Below are positions 1 to 10,109 of a stretch of DNA of 64,000 bases, in pieces. Each line of letters begins with the position of its first letter. The stretch's first letter is position 1. Made by a program: the position numbers and the translations under genes. This stretch comes from Leptodactylus fallax (Eukaryota > Chordata > Amphibia > Anura > Leptodactylidae): NCBI GenBank assembly GCA_947044405.1, contig CAMRHE010000012.1:13222001-13286000 (forward strand), read 5' to 3'. The notes under the pieces were generated by a model. That model made no database searches. It was given only the letters and a program-made list of their open reading frames with translations, and had not been told where the DNA came from.

Positions 1-2508
1 GAAAGGAGCCGTTTCAGTCCCCTCCAACTCAAACTGATTAGCGGCGGCCAAGGCCTGTGAAAATCTGCTGAAGTCGGGCACCTCCACATGCTCCAACTCA
101 TGATCCACGTCTACTGTGGGGGTCTGGGCGGTTACCCTAGAAAGCCCGTCAGCATTCTGGTTCTCTGTCTTGGACCGATACTTAATGCGGTAATTGAACT
201 TAGTCATTCGGGCTATCCACCTCTGCTCTAACGCCCCGAGCTTGGCATTTTCCAGGTGAGCTAGTGGGTTGTTGTCAGTCAGTACTAAAACTTCAGCACC
301 GGTCAAATATTCAGAGAATTTCTCGGTCATGGCCCATACCAGTGCCAACAGCTCCAACTTAAATGAACTATAATTCTCGGGGTTTCTTTCAGAATCTCTC
401 AAAGACCGGCTGCCGTACGCTATGACCCTCTCCTGGCCATCCTGAAGCTGGGAAAGCACTGCTCCAAGACCATACAGGCTTGCATCCGTATACAGCTGGA
501 ACGGCAAGTGGTAATCAGCATATGCCAAGATTGGGGCTGTTGTCAGTGCATCCTTTAATGCCTGGAAGGCTTGTTCCTGTTCAGGTCCCCACTTCACGGA
601 CCGGTTCTTTGGACCACCGGATGTGCCTCGTAGGAGAGCATTAAGTGGTGCTGCTACCTTGGCGAAATCCTTAATAAACCGTCGATAGTAACCGGCTACT
701 CCAAGGAACGCCCTCACTTCTCGCAGGGTAGTCGGTATTGGCCAATCTTGAACAGCCGCTATCTTGTCTCTTGATGGTCTCACCCCTTCTCCTGATACGC
801 GGTGACCCAAGTAATCAATTTCAGATTGGAACAACCGACATTTACTGGGTTTCAATTTGAGCCCATGTTCCCGCAATCTTCGAAATACTTGCCCCAACTG
901 GTGGAGATGGTCTTCAAAGGTCGCAGAATACACTATAATGTCATCCAAGTAGATGAGAGTGAACTCAAAGTTGAAGTCACCGAGACATTTCTCCATCAAC
1001 CGCTGAAACGTTCCGGGTGCATTTGTCAACCCGAAGGGCATCCGGTTAAATTCGTATAGTCCCATGGGCAAGATGAATGCCGTCTTCTCCTTGTCTTTTG
1101 TGGCCATCGGCACCTGCCAATACCCACTAGCCAGATCTAGTGAGGAGAAGTACCGGGCTCTCCCCAGCGCTGAGAGGGACTCCTCAATCCGTGGCAAGGG
1201 GTAGGAATCTCGTACGGTGCAAGCGTTTAACTTCCGATAGTCTACGCAAAATCGGATGGACCCATCTTTTTTTCTTACTAACACCACAGGAGCTGCCCAG
1301 GGACTCTGGCTTTCTTGGATGATCCCACCCTGTAGCATCTTAGCTAACAGTTCTTTTACTTCCTGATACAACTGTGGAGGAATTTGTCGGTAGCGCTCTC
1401 TAATTGGAGGGGTGTCTCCTGTGGGAATCTCATGGTAGATCCCTGTGGTACATCCAAAATCTTCAGCATACCGTGAAAAGGCGGCTCGGTTCTCCCACAA
1501 CAGTTCATCTACCTTCTGCACACATTCCAGAGAACATGAACTTGCATCCATCTTCATCTGTTCTCGAATTGCACGGCCATTCCATTCAGAGGTGGGTTCC
1601 TCATCTTCTCCCATGGACACAGTTACGGTCCACTCATCCCTTTCAGTTGGCTTCAGCTGCATTGGAGTTACTTTCCTTACTTCCTCCGGAGTCACATAGA
1701 TGTTAGCCAGCTGCCTCCCTGGGGTCAGGTCCACACTCTGGTCCTGAGTGTTTACACATCGAAGTGGTACTCTTCCATTGCGAACTATTGCCAAGGAACG
1801 GGCCACTAGCGGATCAACACCTCCTTCGGCTGCCTGCAGTGGTTCTACCAACACAGCTATGCCCTCTAGTTTCCGACAGGTGCCTACGGGCATAGACACT
1901 ATTGTCTCCCGACTGGGTGGCAGTGTAACTTTTGTATGCAAAGGAACTGAAATTCGAGCCAGAGGACGCTGCGCATCCGAACTTTTCTGTAAGCCACATG
2001 TCCGGATCAGCCGCTGGAAAGCTGTTTGAGTAGGCCGATGGGTGGTGGTTTCTTTCCAATAACCGTGACCTTTCTTTTCAAAGAGGATCTGATCTAATTC
2101 TTTTAACACATTCATCCCCAAAATGACAGGGACCTTTACTTCATGTGACTCCTGTACCACCACAATGCCTTTCCTACCCAGATCTTGGCCACATACCCGG
2201 ACATTCATCCAGGCCACTCCCACGACTGGAACTGGTAACTGGTTAGCTGCGACCACTCGTACGAATGTATGGGGATCATATTTCACATGTTGCTGGAAGT
2301 ACCGTTCATAACAGTCTCTACTCAAGGTCGTTACTTGGGAACCCGTGTCAATCATCCCGGTAACCGGAATACCCTCCATTTCCACCTGTATAACAGGACT
2401 TGCAGCGATCAGGTCATCATTAGGGCATTCTCCCCACATAGTCTCCTTGTCAGTCTCCCCTACTACACGCCCTACAGCAGCAGGGGACTTCAGTTTAACG
2501 GCGGTCTC
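1..2508 (-). CDS. pol: Pol polyprotein of Ty3/gypsy copy 1 (protease, RT, RNase H; partial)
   Basis: Enzymatic polyprotein that processes Gag and copies the RNA into DNA. The frame is -1 to gag and has no stop through the left edge of the window. In order I see the aspartic protease motif DTGSQ near 2335-2349; the RT fingers with an RFCVDYRKLN-type motif near 1240; the palm segment FGLTNAPGTF near 1030; the catalytic YLDD at 940-951; the connection GYYRRFI near 690; and RNase H beginning TDAS at 478-489, with the later TDNNPL motif near 270 keeping its aspartate. The RNase H tail ends with NADGLSR near 155. Integrase should follow outside the window. There is no own start codon, as expected for a frameshift product. 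Confidence 0.92.
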
Positions 2509-3515
2509 TCATAAGTTTGTCGCTGCTCTGGACATCTAGCAGCAACGTGGCCCATCCGTCCACACTCCCAGCAGCGTATCTCCCGTCGTTCTGGCCATCT
2601 GTTTGGGCCCCTTCGGTAAGCCCCTTCGATTTCTCCTGAGCACTGCATTAACTGATTTGGACCCCTTCGGTAGGTCCTATCCTCATCCCTCCAGCGGGGT
2701 GGTGGGTGATTCTGATTTTCTGGGTATGGACGGCTCACCCTTTCACCTCCAGTTTTCTGGAAGTCTGCAATTTTCATAGAATGTTCATCACAACGGGTGT
2801 GCAAGTGTTCCATTTGCTCTTGCAGTTTCTGCATTACTGTGAGAATTTCTTTAACCGTCCCCTTTTCTACTGTCTCTGAGCCAGAACTAGCCCCCTGTGA
2901 CAAAGTAACTCCAACTGCGGTCTGGGGCTTCGGGAACATACTATTGGCACGGGAGATGGCCTCTACCTGTACATCATGGAATTTAGCATCAGTCTCTCGT
3001 CGTATAAAATCCTGCATAGTCACAGTTAAACTGCCGTCACGTATCCCCAGGACAAACTGGTCACGGAGAGTCCGATCAGGGTTACAGAAGGCTGGCGAGC
3101 CCCCTCTTTCCTTCACTTGAATATCTCGGAGCAGTTCTTGTAGGGCATTTGCATATTGGGGAAGGCTTTCATTCTCCTGTTGTACCCTCTGGAAGAACCG
3201 AGCCTGCAGAGACCCCAGCAATGCAGTTTCTCCATAAATGGTTTCTAGAATCTGGACTACTTGCTCAAATGTCTGCCTTTGTTCAAATGGCCTCAATATC
3301 ACCGTGGTCTTAGCATCCCCTTGTAATGTCAATATTGCTAGCTCTACTAGTACTTCTGGTGCGGTCTGGTACATTCGCTGTATCATTCGTATCTGTTCCA
3401 CCCACATACTCACTGACATATTATTGCCATCAAATTTAGCTAACTGACTCATTATAGCCCCTGCTGGCATTCTTCCTCCAGCACCATTCTCCCGAACGGG
3501 TGCGTCACCGTCCAT
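2490..3515 (-). CDS. gag: Gag polyprotein of Ty3/gypsy copy 1
   Basis: Structural capsid and nucleocapsid protein of the retrotransposon particle. The frame is open from 3617, but that upstream ATG lies in the LTR and the frame would run through the primer site, so I start at the ATG at 3515 (MDGDAPVRE), giving about 341 aa. The middle is a capsid-like helical region rich in Q and R. The C-terminus carries one CCHC zinc knuckle, CWECGRMGHVAARC (C-x2-C-x4-H-x4-C), which binds RNA. The stop at 2490-2492 directly follows the heptamer GTTAAAC, and pol lies in the -1 frame, so Gag-Pol is probably made by ribosomal frameshifting. The next ATGs in frame, such as the one at MPAGAIM, are alternative starts. 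Confidence 0.88.
   Translation of the reverse strand: MDGDAPVRENGAGGRMPAGAIMSQLAKFDGNNMSVSMWVEQIRMIQRMYQTAPEVLVELAILTLQGDAKTTVILRPFEQRQTFEQVVQILETIYGETALLGSLQARFFQRVQQENESLPQYANALQELLRDIQVKERGGSPAFCNPDRTLRDQFVLGIRDGSLTVTMQDFIRRETDAKFHDVQVEAISRANSMFPKPQTAVGVTLSQGASSGSETVEKGTVKEILTVMQKLQEQMEHLHTRCDEHSMKIADFQKTGGERVSRPYPENQNHPPPRWRDEDRTYRRGPNQLMQCSGEIEGAYRRGPNRWPERREIRCWECGRMGHVAARCPEQRQTYERPPLN
2493..2499 (-). promoter_or_regulatory. -1 ribosomal frameshift slippery heptamer GTTAAAC
   Basis: On the minus strand the gag frame reads G TTA AAC TGA. This is a canonical X XXY YYZ heptamer whose last base is followed at once by the gag stop. Slipping back one base enters the pol frame, which is open from 2508 and reaches the protease DTG motif about 145 bases further on. 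The same heptamer is in the same position in copy 2 (21441-21447). I did not fold the downstream sequence for a stimulatory structure. Confidence 0.75.
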
Positions 3516-3527
3516 TCTGGTAAGCGG

Positions 3528-3545
3528 ATCCTGCCGACTACGCCA
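3528..3545 (-). other. Primer binding site complementary to the tRNA-Ser 3' end
   Basis: The minus strand reads TGGCGTAGTCGGCAGGAT directly after the LTR. This is complementary to the known 3' end of vertebrate tRNA-Ser (acceptor GACTACG followed by CCA). It marks the start of minus-strand DNA synthesis and fixes the inner LTR edge at 3549. The site at 23019-23036 differs by one base. Confidence 0.85.
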
Positions 3546-3548
3546 ATT

Positions 3549-4480
3549 TGTGAACCGAGAGCAAGGCAGGTGGTTTGGTCTCCGCAACCAGAAATGAACG
3601 CACACGCGGTAGTTCAAGAAAAGAATATATATTTACTATAAGTTAATAAAGGCTATTTGAAAGTAAAATGACAGGGATAAAGACAAGCAAAATATACAAT
3701 ATAGCATGAACAATTTCAAGGCAAATTCTGCAATGGTTTCTACTTTTACTCTGTCCAATTCTGCAGTATGGACACTGAATGAACAATATACTCAAAACTA
3801 TCCCTAACTGACCCTGACATCACATTTGGGTGCACCCCCTTTTCCCCAGTGGTCCAGGTGGACCGCTTACAGTCTGTAGAAGCGCGCGGTGGGGCCCAAA
3901 GTCGTTCCTTTCTTTTATAGTGAAACGTCCTCTCCTCACTGTTATCAGGATCTTGGGAGAAATGAAGTCCTCTTTAACAGGGAAACCCAATGAATGCAAT
4001 GTAATCCAACAGCAGATTCCACTCAGCACACTGACAGTCCTGCCGAATCCATACATTGAGCTGGGATGTAAGCCGGGGTTTAGCAGGTGCTGTCCAGTAC
4101 ATCAACAGCACTGCGAGTCTCTATCTGTGGTATCCATATACACAGTCACAATGTCAGTCTCACTGATCAGCCACTGAGCACAGTTCCTTTCACGTGGACT
4201 CACTAGTCCTGTTGTCTCTTTACACTCTGTTTGTCTCTGGACCAAGATACAGCTTAGCTGTACAGAAAAATCTCCACACCAGTTCAATACAACACTTGCT
4301 AAGATGGCTGCTGCTCTTTGTCTCGTCACTTCCTGCTTCTCTGCTCACATTCTGTCTGCAGAACAGGCAAGCTGACATAAAAGGGGGGGGGGGAGTCACT
4401 CCAGCATCATGTCACAATTACAATGGCTGCTGTCTTAAAGGAACAGAATCACAGAAATACATTCAACATTAACAGTTTAT
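3549..4480 (-). repeat. 5' LTR of Ty3/gypsy copy 1 (outer boundary approximate)
   Basis: The inner end is set by the primer site: three bases separate it from a TGTGAACC start on the plus strand, which is the ...CA end of the LTR when read with the element. A TATA-like box, TATAAAAG on the minus strand at 3912-3919, is placed as expected for an LTR promoter. The outer end is taken near an ...ACA around 4480 and could be off by more than 100 bp. A run of ten G at 4383-4392 lies inside it. Confidence 0.6.
3912..3919 (-). promoter_or_regulatory. TATA-like box in LTR of copy 1
   Basis: The minus strand reads TATAAAAG here. It lies about 400 bases upstream of the gag start in the element's direction, which fits the U3/R junction of an LTR. 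There is no other evidence of promoter activity. Confidence 0.45.
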
Positions 4481-5363
4481 ACAGACAAATGAAGCTTAGG
4501 ACAACATTGGCTGTCTCTTACATACTGACCTGTGTTGATGTGGATAAAGTGTTTTTGGTTGTGACAGAAAGCTTATATTCAGTGTCCTTATTGTCTTATC
4601 TTTTGCACCTTCTGCTCACTCCTCCCCTCCCCTCTTCATAAACTTCTATAGAGATGAGTAATGTGACTTGCAGTCTGTCTCAAGACAGATATGGTACAGA
4701 TTTTCATGGTGAAAGTAATTTTAGCAGAGAGAGGAGAACACTGGAACACTGGCATACTTCCAACTCAGTTGCTATATGTATTGGGTTGGCATGGGGCAGA
4801 CATTCCTACTGCAACTTCCTAATTTGATACTGTTTTTTGCCACTGTCATGTGCTGGCTGCAAAGTATGTATGCCTTTCCCAAGACTGCTATTGTTGCTTA
4901 TACTTTGCCAACATATTGGGCTGTGAAGAAAAGAAATCATCCATACTTTCAGGAGCTGAAAAGTTGCTTTTCACATGACTGGTGAACAGAGAAGACTTTT
5001 CCACTTATACGGTTGCTGGTCCCTATTTCTTGCTTCATTAGTTCATACACATATATAATACTGAACATTGATTAAGATTGGTAACATCAATTACCTATAT
5101 TTATTATATATAATTACTACTTATTAGTATGGTATCTTTTGCCATTCATTATAATAGTCCATGAATCATAGCTATATTACTAGCTATATTTCTGTTGTTG
5201 CTATCCATAACCTATGCCCTATAGTTACATGCAATCCACACCCAACTCTTTTTCCCTGACATCATGTGTTGTCGAATATTCAGCAGGTCCCCATAAGTAT
5301 AGGATGGCTAGTCCCACTGAAATCAGAGAGTTTAACCAATGTTTTTATTATGCGAAGGGCGAC
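4481..5363. other. No gene recognised; low-complexity unique sequence
   Basis: AT-rich sequence between the LTR and the fold-back element. The short open frames here have no recognisable motif. I see no repeat family I can name. Confidence 0.5.
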
Positions 5364-6608
5364 TTAAAGAGGACTTTTCATGTCCTCAGGCACATGCGGT
5401 TTTATATACCACTAGAAAGCCGACAGCGCACTGTCTGCTTTCCCGTTATATGCCACGGATATCAGGGCTCGCGTTGGGGGGGCAAACTGGGCAATTGCCC
5501 AGGGCCCCCGTCCCCAAAGGTGCCCTGGGATCCGGAGCATCAGGCTGTAAGGCTGTGGAGCTCCACAGGTGTATCGGCGTGCCGTGCTGTGCACGCCGAT
5601 ACAGTTTAATCCTATGACTAGAGCAGGGATCTAAAAGTCCCTGCTCTCACCATAGAAGACCTTACGGAAACGCACAGGACGTCGTGACACAGGTGGCGTG
5701 ATGATGTCACTGCATCGCGCCACCCGTGTCACTACTACAGGAGAATCTCCGGCTGCTCCGCTCAACGTGGGAGCTCGGTAAGGTGAGTAAAAGATTTATT
5801 GTTTTCTGGTAAGGGAAAGGAATTTACCTGCTAAGGGGGCAAACTGTTATTTATAGTGGTATAATATTTATAGTGGGGGAACTATTAAATATAAGGGGGG
5901 GCTATTGTATGGATGAAGTATTATTTATAAGGTATAACTGTTATATATAAAGGGGCTACTATATATAAGGGGAAACTGTTATATATAAGGGGGTTATTAT
6001 AAGAGATTACATATTATATATAAGGGGGGGGGGCTTTTGTATATAATTGTTGGTATATCAGTATTTAGGGCGCCGCTTTTAATTTTGCCCAGGGCCACAG
6101 TCTGTCTAAAACTGGCACTGCTGGGGCTGGAGATATCGGTGCCGTTAGTTTTTTGCCCATCGTCAGAAGGGTGTTCCTGACAGGCTAGCTGGGCTGTGAG
6201 GAATGCCCTTCTGACTGTACTCGTCCATAGTCTTGTACTGGGGGGCATTCCTCACAGCTCAGCGTCATCGCTGGGTAGTAAGGAACGCCCCCTCTGACAG
6301 TACAGGGCTATGGACGAGTACAGTCGGGGGGGCGTTCCTTACAGCCCAGCGATGATGCTGAGCTGTGAAGAACACCTACCCCAGTACAGAGTTATGGACG
6401 AGTACTGTCAGGGGGGGTCGTTCCTCACAGCCCAGCTAGACTGTCAGGAACGCCCTTCTGACGATGGGCAGAAAACTAACAGCACCGATATCTCCTACTC
6501 CAGGGCACATAGCAGGAAAGCCGACAGTGCGCTGAATTCAGTGCACTGTCGGCTTTCTATTGGTGTATAAAACCGCATGTGCCTGAGGACATGAAAGGTC
6601 CACTTTAA
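5364..6608. mobile_element. Fold-back T2-type DNA element (TTAA-flanked, long inverted ends)
   Basis: Both ends begin TTAAAG[A/T]GGAC and continue as inverted repeats of about 85 bp: 5364-5450 matches the complement of 6520-6608, including the shared block TCCTCAGGCACATGCGG. The T2 MITE family of frogs has TTAA target duplications and TTAAAGG-like ends. Inside, 6123-6210 and 6420-6500 form a second inverted pair around a palindromic core near 6300. The left arm carries about 650 bp (roughly 5462-6120) with no counterpart in the right arm, probably a later insertion beginning CAGGGCTCG. No transposase is encoded. Confidence 0.75.
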
Positions 6609-7526
6609 GCATGGAAGCCATCCCATCTAAAGTATAGATGCAGCTCTTGATATGAATGGTATGTTACTCACATTGCAAATCAGTATGAGTGCAAGTAGTA
6701 AAGCAAAGTTTTTTTAAGCTTTTTATATACATTAGATATGGTTATAAACATTTTTTTTTTCATTTGGTATTTAATGGTTTCTTACTTTTATAGACATAGC
6801 ACTAATCTAGCAAATTGTATTTTAGGGCCCCGTCTTTTACATACAAGGCAATGATTGTTTCATTGTAGCAGAATGTGACAAACAGGTCTTTCTGTCATTA
6901 AAGCAAAGGAGCTATAAAGTGCTTTATTTACCAAAGTATTGGTGTTTTTCTTTTCTTTTGAGGTCAGATCACTCAAAGGGACATCTACTAGCAACACATT
7001 CTACAGAATGAAATAGCAGCTTGTAACAATCTAGCCCCACCTTAAGCACTTAATCATCTTTTTTAACATGTCTGTACCTGATAATGTTCCGTATTATATA
7101 AAAGTATTCCCTCAAGCCTACTTTAAGAGTCTCCCTAGGTAACAAGCAGCCCTCTTACATTTCCTTCCTGTCTATGAAGACACTGGCTTTCCACAAAGAG
7201 GTGCAAGTTGTTTTATCATGCTGACCATATGTTATCTGTAGCAAATAAAAGAGACAACCTCTGATATAATTTCACCCTCATGAAGTCTTGACAATTCTTA
7301 AGTAAGCATTATATCAAAAACAAGATCAAATGACATCTGTAGGTACAAATAAAGGCAAAATATTATGCCATATTATGTTATGATCACTGCATGGGTCTTT
7401 AACACTACAAATTTCCCATGGTGGTACTTCCTTCAGGTGCAAATATAGAAGTCACACCACAGCTTAGGTTTCTTTATGGGCTTTGCCACAGCTGCAAAGG
7501 ACATTTAAAATATCTGGACTTCTAAT

Positions 7527-7527
<1 letters not shown>
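6609..7527. other. No gene recognised
   Basis: AT-rich sequence with no open frame above background and no repeat I can assign. Confidence 0.5.

Positions 7528-7592
<65 letters not shown>
7528..7592. repeat. Homopolymer tract of 65 C
   Basis: An unbroken run of 65 cytosines, followed by TTTATT and, 35 bases on, by a SINE. Such a length is rare and could be real or an assembly artefact. Confidence 0.95.
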
Positions 7593-7627
7593 TTTATTAA
7601 GTTAATATTTCATAAGACCCCATAAAG

Positions 7628-7880
7628 CAGCATGGTGACTCAGTGGTTAGCACTATAGCCTTGCAGCACTGGAATCCTAGGTTCAAATCCTACCAAGGAC
7701 AACATCTGCAAGGAGTTTGTATGTTCTGCATGGGTTTCCTTTGGTTTCCTCACACATTCCAAAGACATACTGATCAGAGATGTAGATTGTTAGCCCTATA
7801 TGGGACAGTGACTGACAATGTCTATAAAGCACTGAGGAATATGATGGCGCTATATAAGTAAAGATAAAATAATGCTATTA
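7628..7880 (+). mobile_element. tRNA-derived SINE with L2-like 3' tail
   Basis: The head has the layout of a Pol III promoter: an A-box-like GTGGTTAGCACT region at 7644-7656 and a B box GGTTCAAATCC at 7680-7690. The body ends in GGCGCTATATAAGTAAA, the same kind of tail found on the L2-type LINE copy ending near 9800 (GGTGCTATATAAATAAA), as expected of a SINE mobilised by that LINE. A tail fragment of the same family lies at 26190-26262. It is non-coding; the 72-codon frame across it is accidental. Confidence 0.8.
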
Positions 7881-8424
7881 CACATGTATGATATTCTAAG
7901 AATAAGAATCTGTCCCTACTCTAGAGCTCATGTTCAGGCTTTGCTGAACTTGTAGAATGTGTTGACCCAGCTTAATGTAGCTGGCACAGGAACCCTCTTG
8001 GTGCATGGTTGAAAGGGCGTGAGAGTGTTAACTTATGGCATGTACAACTTGTATTTAAGTGGGGGAGGATATACCTACCATATTGCCCACTAACTTGTAT
8101 TTTATAGATGCTCTGTAACATCTCAAGGACCGGCCTAACTTGGGTCTTCACAACTGATCAATCTTTTTCATCATATATTCTATGACCCATCATTTTTCAA
8201 TGCCACAATAAAACTGCAGTTCTACCATTGTTTGTTACACTATGTGTTGAGCAGTTATGAACTCATTATATTCTATGGGTTGGTAAGGTTACAGCAATAC
8301 CATTTTATATATCTTTCATGTTTCAGCAGTTTAGCTGCATAAACCATATTTTTTATGAAAAAGTCACATTCTGACAACCATAACATTATTATTTATTCCT
8401 TTGATGTAGGTATATAAGGGCTTT

Positions 8425-8453
8425 TTTGTTTGTTTGTTTGTTTGTTTGTTTTT
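8425..8453. repeat. (TTTG)n microsatellite
   Basis: About six TTTG/GTTT units in a T-rich context. Confidence 0.9.
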
Positions 8454-8523
8454 AAGAACTGGTTGCAGTTTTTCTTGTACCATTATGTTGAAGTACATAT
8501 AAAGTTACATTTGTAATATTGTT

Positions 8524-8905
8524 TTAAAGGGATTCTATCATTGGGGAAACGTGTTTTTAACTGAAGCAATGTTGGAATAGCCTTATAAAGGCTATTCTAC
8601 TCCTAACTTTACTCTTCTTCTCCTCGCCGCCGTTTGTCAAAAAAAACATTTTATTCTCATATGTAAATTATGCTCAGGGAGCATCGGGGGTGTTCCACCT
8701 GTGCTCCGAGCACTCTGCATCATCGCCGCAACCCGCCTCCAGCACTACTTTTTCACCCTCCCTGCATCTTCTTCTGTTCAACTTGCATCTGCTTTCTCCG
8801 TCGGCCATTTTTCTGAAGTACACTGGTGTAAGAAACTAAACAAAAATGGCCAACGCAGCATGCTCCGTCAGCTCAACCTGAACTCAAAGTGGCTCTATAA
8901 ATGAT
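8524..8905. mobile_element. T2-type MITE, left part only
   Basis: It begins TTAAAGGGATTCTATCATTG, nearly the same as the left end of the complete copy at 28189-28694. The GC-rich middle with splice-donor-like and CG-rich stretches follows, but no matching right end is seen before another element begins near 8909. Confidence 0.6.
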
Positions 8906-8908
8906 GTG

Positions 8909-10105
8909 GTTTTATGGGATTTCCAGGCAATGATATTGTTGACCTTTCTTAAGGATTACTAAACTGTCCCCTCGACAATCTGTTCTGAATGCAGCAGCCA
9001 GGCTCATCTATCAGTCTAAACGCTACAGTGATGCCTCTGGTTTGTGTCGGTCACTACATTGGCTGCCTATTCAATACAGGATACAATATAAACTTATCAC
9101 CCTCATCCACAAGGCTCTCCATAATGCTGCACCTCCCTACATTTCCTCCCTCATCTTTGTCTATCGCCCAACCCGTACTCTCTGTTCACTCAATGACCTA
9201 AGACTAACATCCTCTATTATCAGAACCTCCCACGCTCGTATACAAGACTTCTCCTGAGTAGCACCACTTTTGTGGAATGCTCTACCCCGGACAATCAGAT
9301 TAATTCCCAATTTCTACAGCTTCAAGCGCAAACTAAAGACACATCTTTTCAGACAAGCCTATCACAACTCCTAATGTAAACCCTTTCGCAGTTAGAATCC
9401 CTAAAATGAACCCCTCTGTTCACACTCCCGCATTACCCCACAGGATATGATGCTGTGTTGGACTGTAACTTTAAAAGTCCAGGCACCATCTGCACAATAA
9501 AGGACACTGACTGGTGACGGCTCATACAACTTTATATATGTGTAATGACAGTTACCTCTATCACAAAAATGGCCGGGCCACTGTATAAGCAATGCTACCT
9601 CCGATGCCGCCCCTGCTACCTCTTGTGTCACCCCCTCTACATCATAGATTGTAAACTCTTGTGAGCAGGGCCCTCAGTCCCATTGTGTGAATCAACTATT
9701 ACTCTGTATCTTTTTGTCTGTACTTGAACCCTACAAATTATAAAGTACTGCTTAATACGTTGGTGCTATATAAATAAAATGTATTATTATTATGATTATT
9801 ATTATAGGTCATCAGTATCAGATATGATATTGATGACCTTTCCTAGCTGTTATCAGCAGCTACTATATGGAGATCAGAGATGGAAGTAGATAGCTCTGTT
9901 CTCTGTAGTGGCCATGCTGAGCTACTGCAGTTCTACACAGAGAACAGAGCTATCTGCTTCTGACTCTATTCTCTGTATACTGTAGAAAGTGTTGACAACT
10001 ACTGCTCCTTGGAGGTCCCTGGTGTTGAACCCCCAGCTGATCTTATATTGTGGACCTGTCCTAGGGATAGGTCATCATTATCATTTGCCCAGAAAACTCC
10101 TTTAA
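8909..10105. mobile_element. T2-type MITE split by an L2 LINE
   Basis: The left piece 8909-8957 contains CCAGGCAATGATATTG. The right piece 9804-10105 ends with the complementary CATTATCATTTGCCCAG and then CTCCTTTAA, so both belong to one inverted-end family. The break lies in a palindromic AAGGAT/AGGTCATCA region that the LINE tail now interrupts. The TTAA at the right end is 10102-10105; the left TTAA is mutated. Confidence 0.6.
8958..9803 (+). pseudogene. L2/CR1-type LINE, 3'-terminal fragment
   Basis: The 5'-truncated end of a non-LTR retrotransposon. The remaining C-terminal frame reads LNAAARLIYQS near 8985 and LCRSLHWLPIQYRIQYKL near 9045-9090, typical of the region after the RT thumb in L2-like ORF2. 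It breaks at a TGA at 9255. The 3' UTR has the signature TAGATTGTAAACTCTTGTGA near 9645 and ends in an ATT microsatellite. It was inserted into the T2 element around it. Dead fragment. Confidence 0.8.
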
Positions 10106-10109
10106 AAAG

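Larger units (their letters stand above)
1..4480 (-). mobile_element. Ty3/gypsy LTR retrotransposon copy 1, partial (left end outside window)
   Basis: Reading on the minus strand, the order is 5' LTR, primer binding site, gag, protease, reverse transcriptase and RNase H. The integrase and 3' LTR would lie beyond position 1. Gag is one uninterrupted frame and pol is uninterrupted from 2508 to the window edge, so within the visible part the copy has no disabling mutation. That is unlike the decayed copy at 16279-23797, which has the same plan. The outer LTR boundary near 4480 is uncertain because the second LTR is not in view. Confidence 0.9.

Noticed and set aside
1140..2059. Several plus-strand frames over the copy 1 pol region
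   Set aside because: They are shadows of the intact minus-strand pol frame.
3528..3545. tRNA-Ser gene fragment
   Set aside because: Only the last 18 bases of a tRNA match, placed exactly beside an LTR, so it is a primer binding site.
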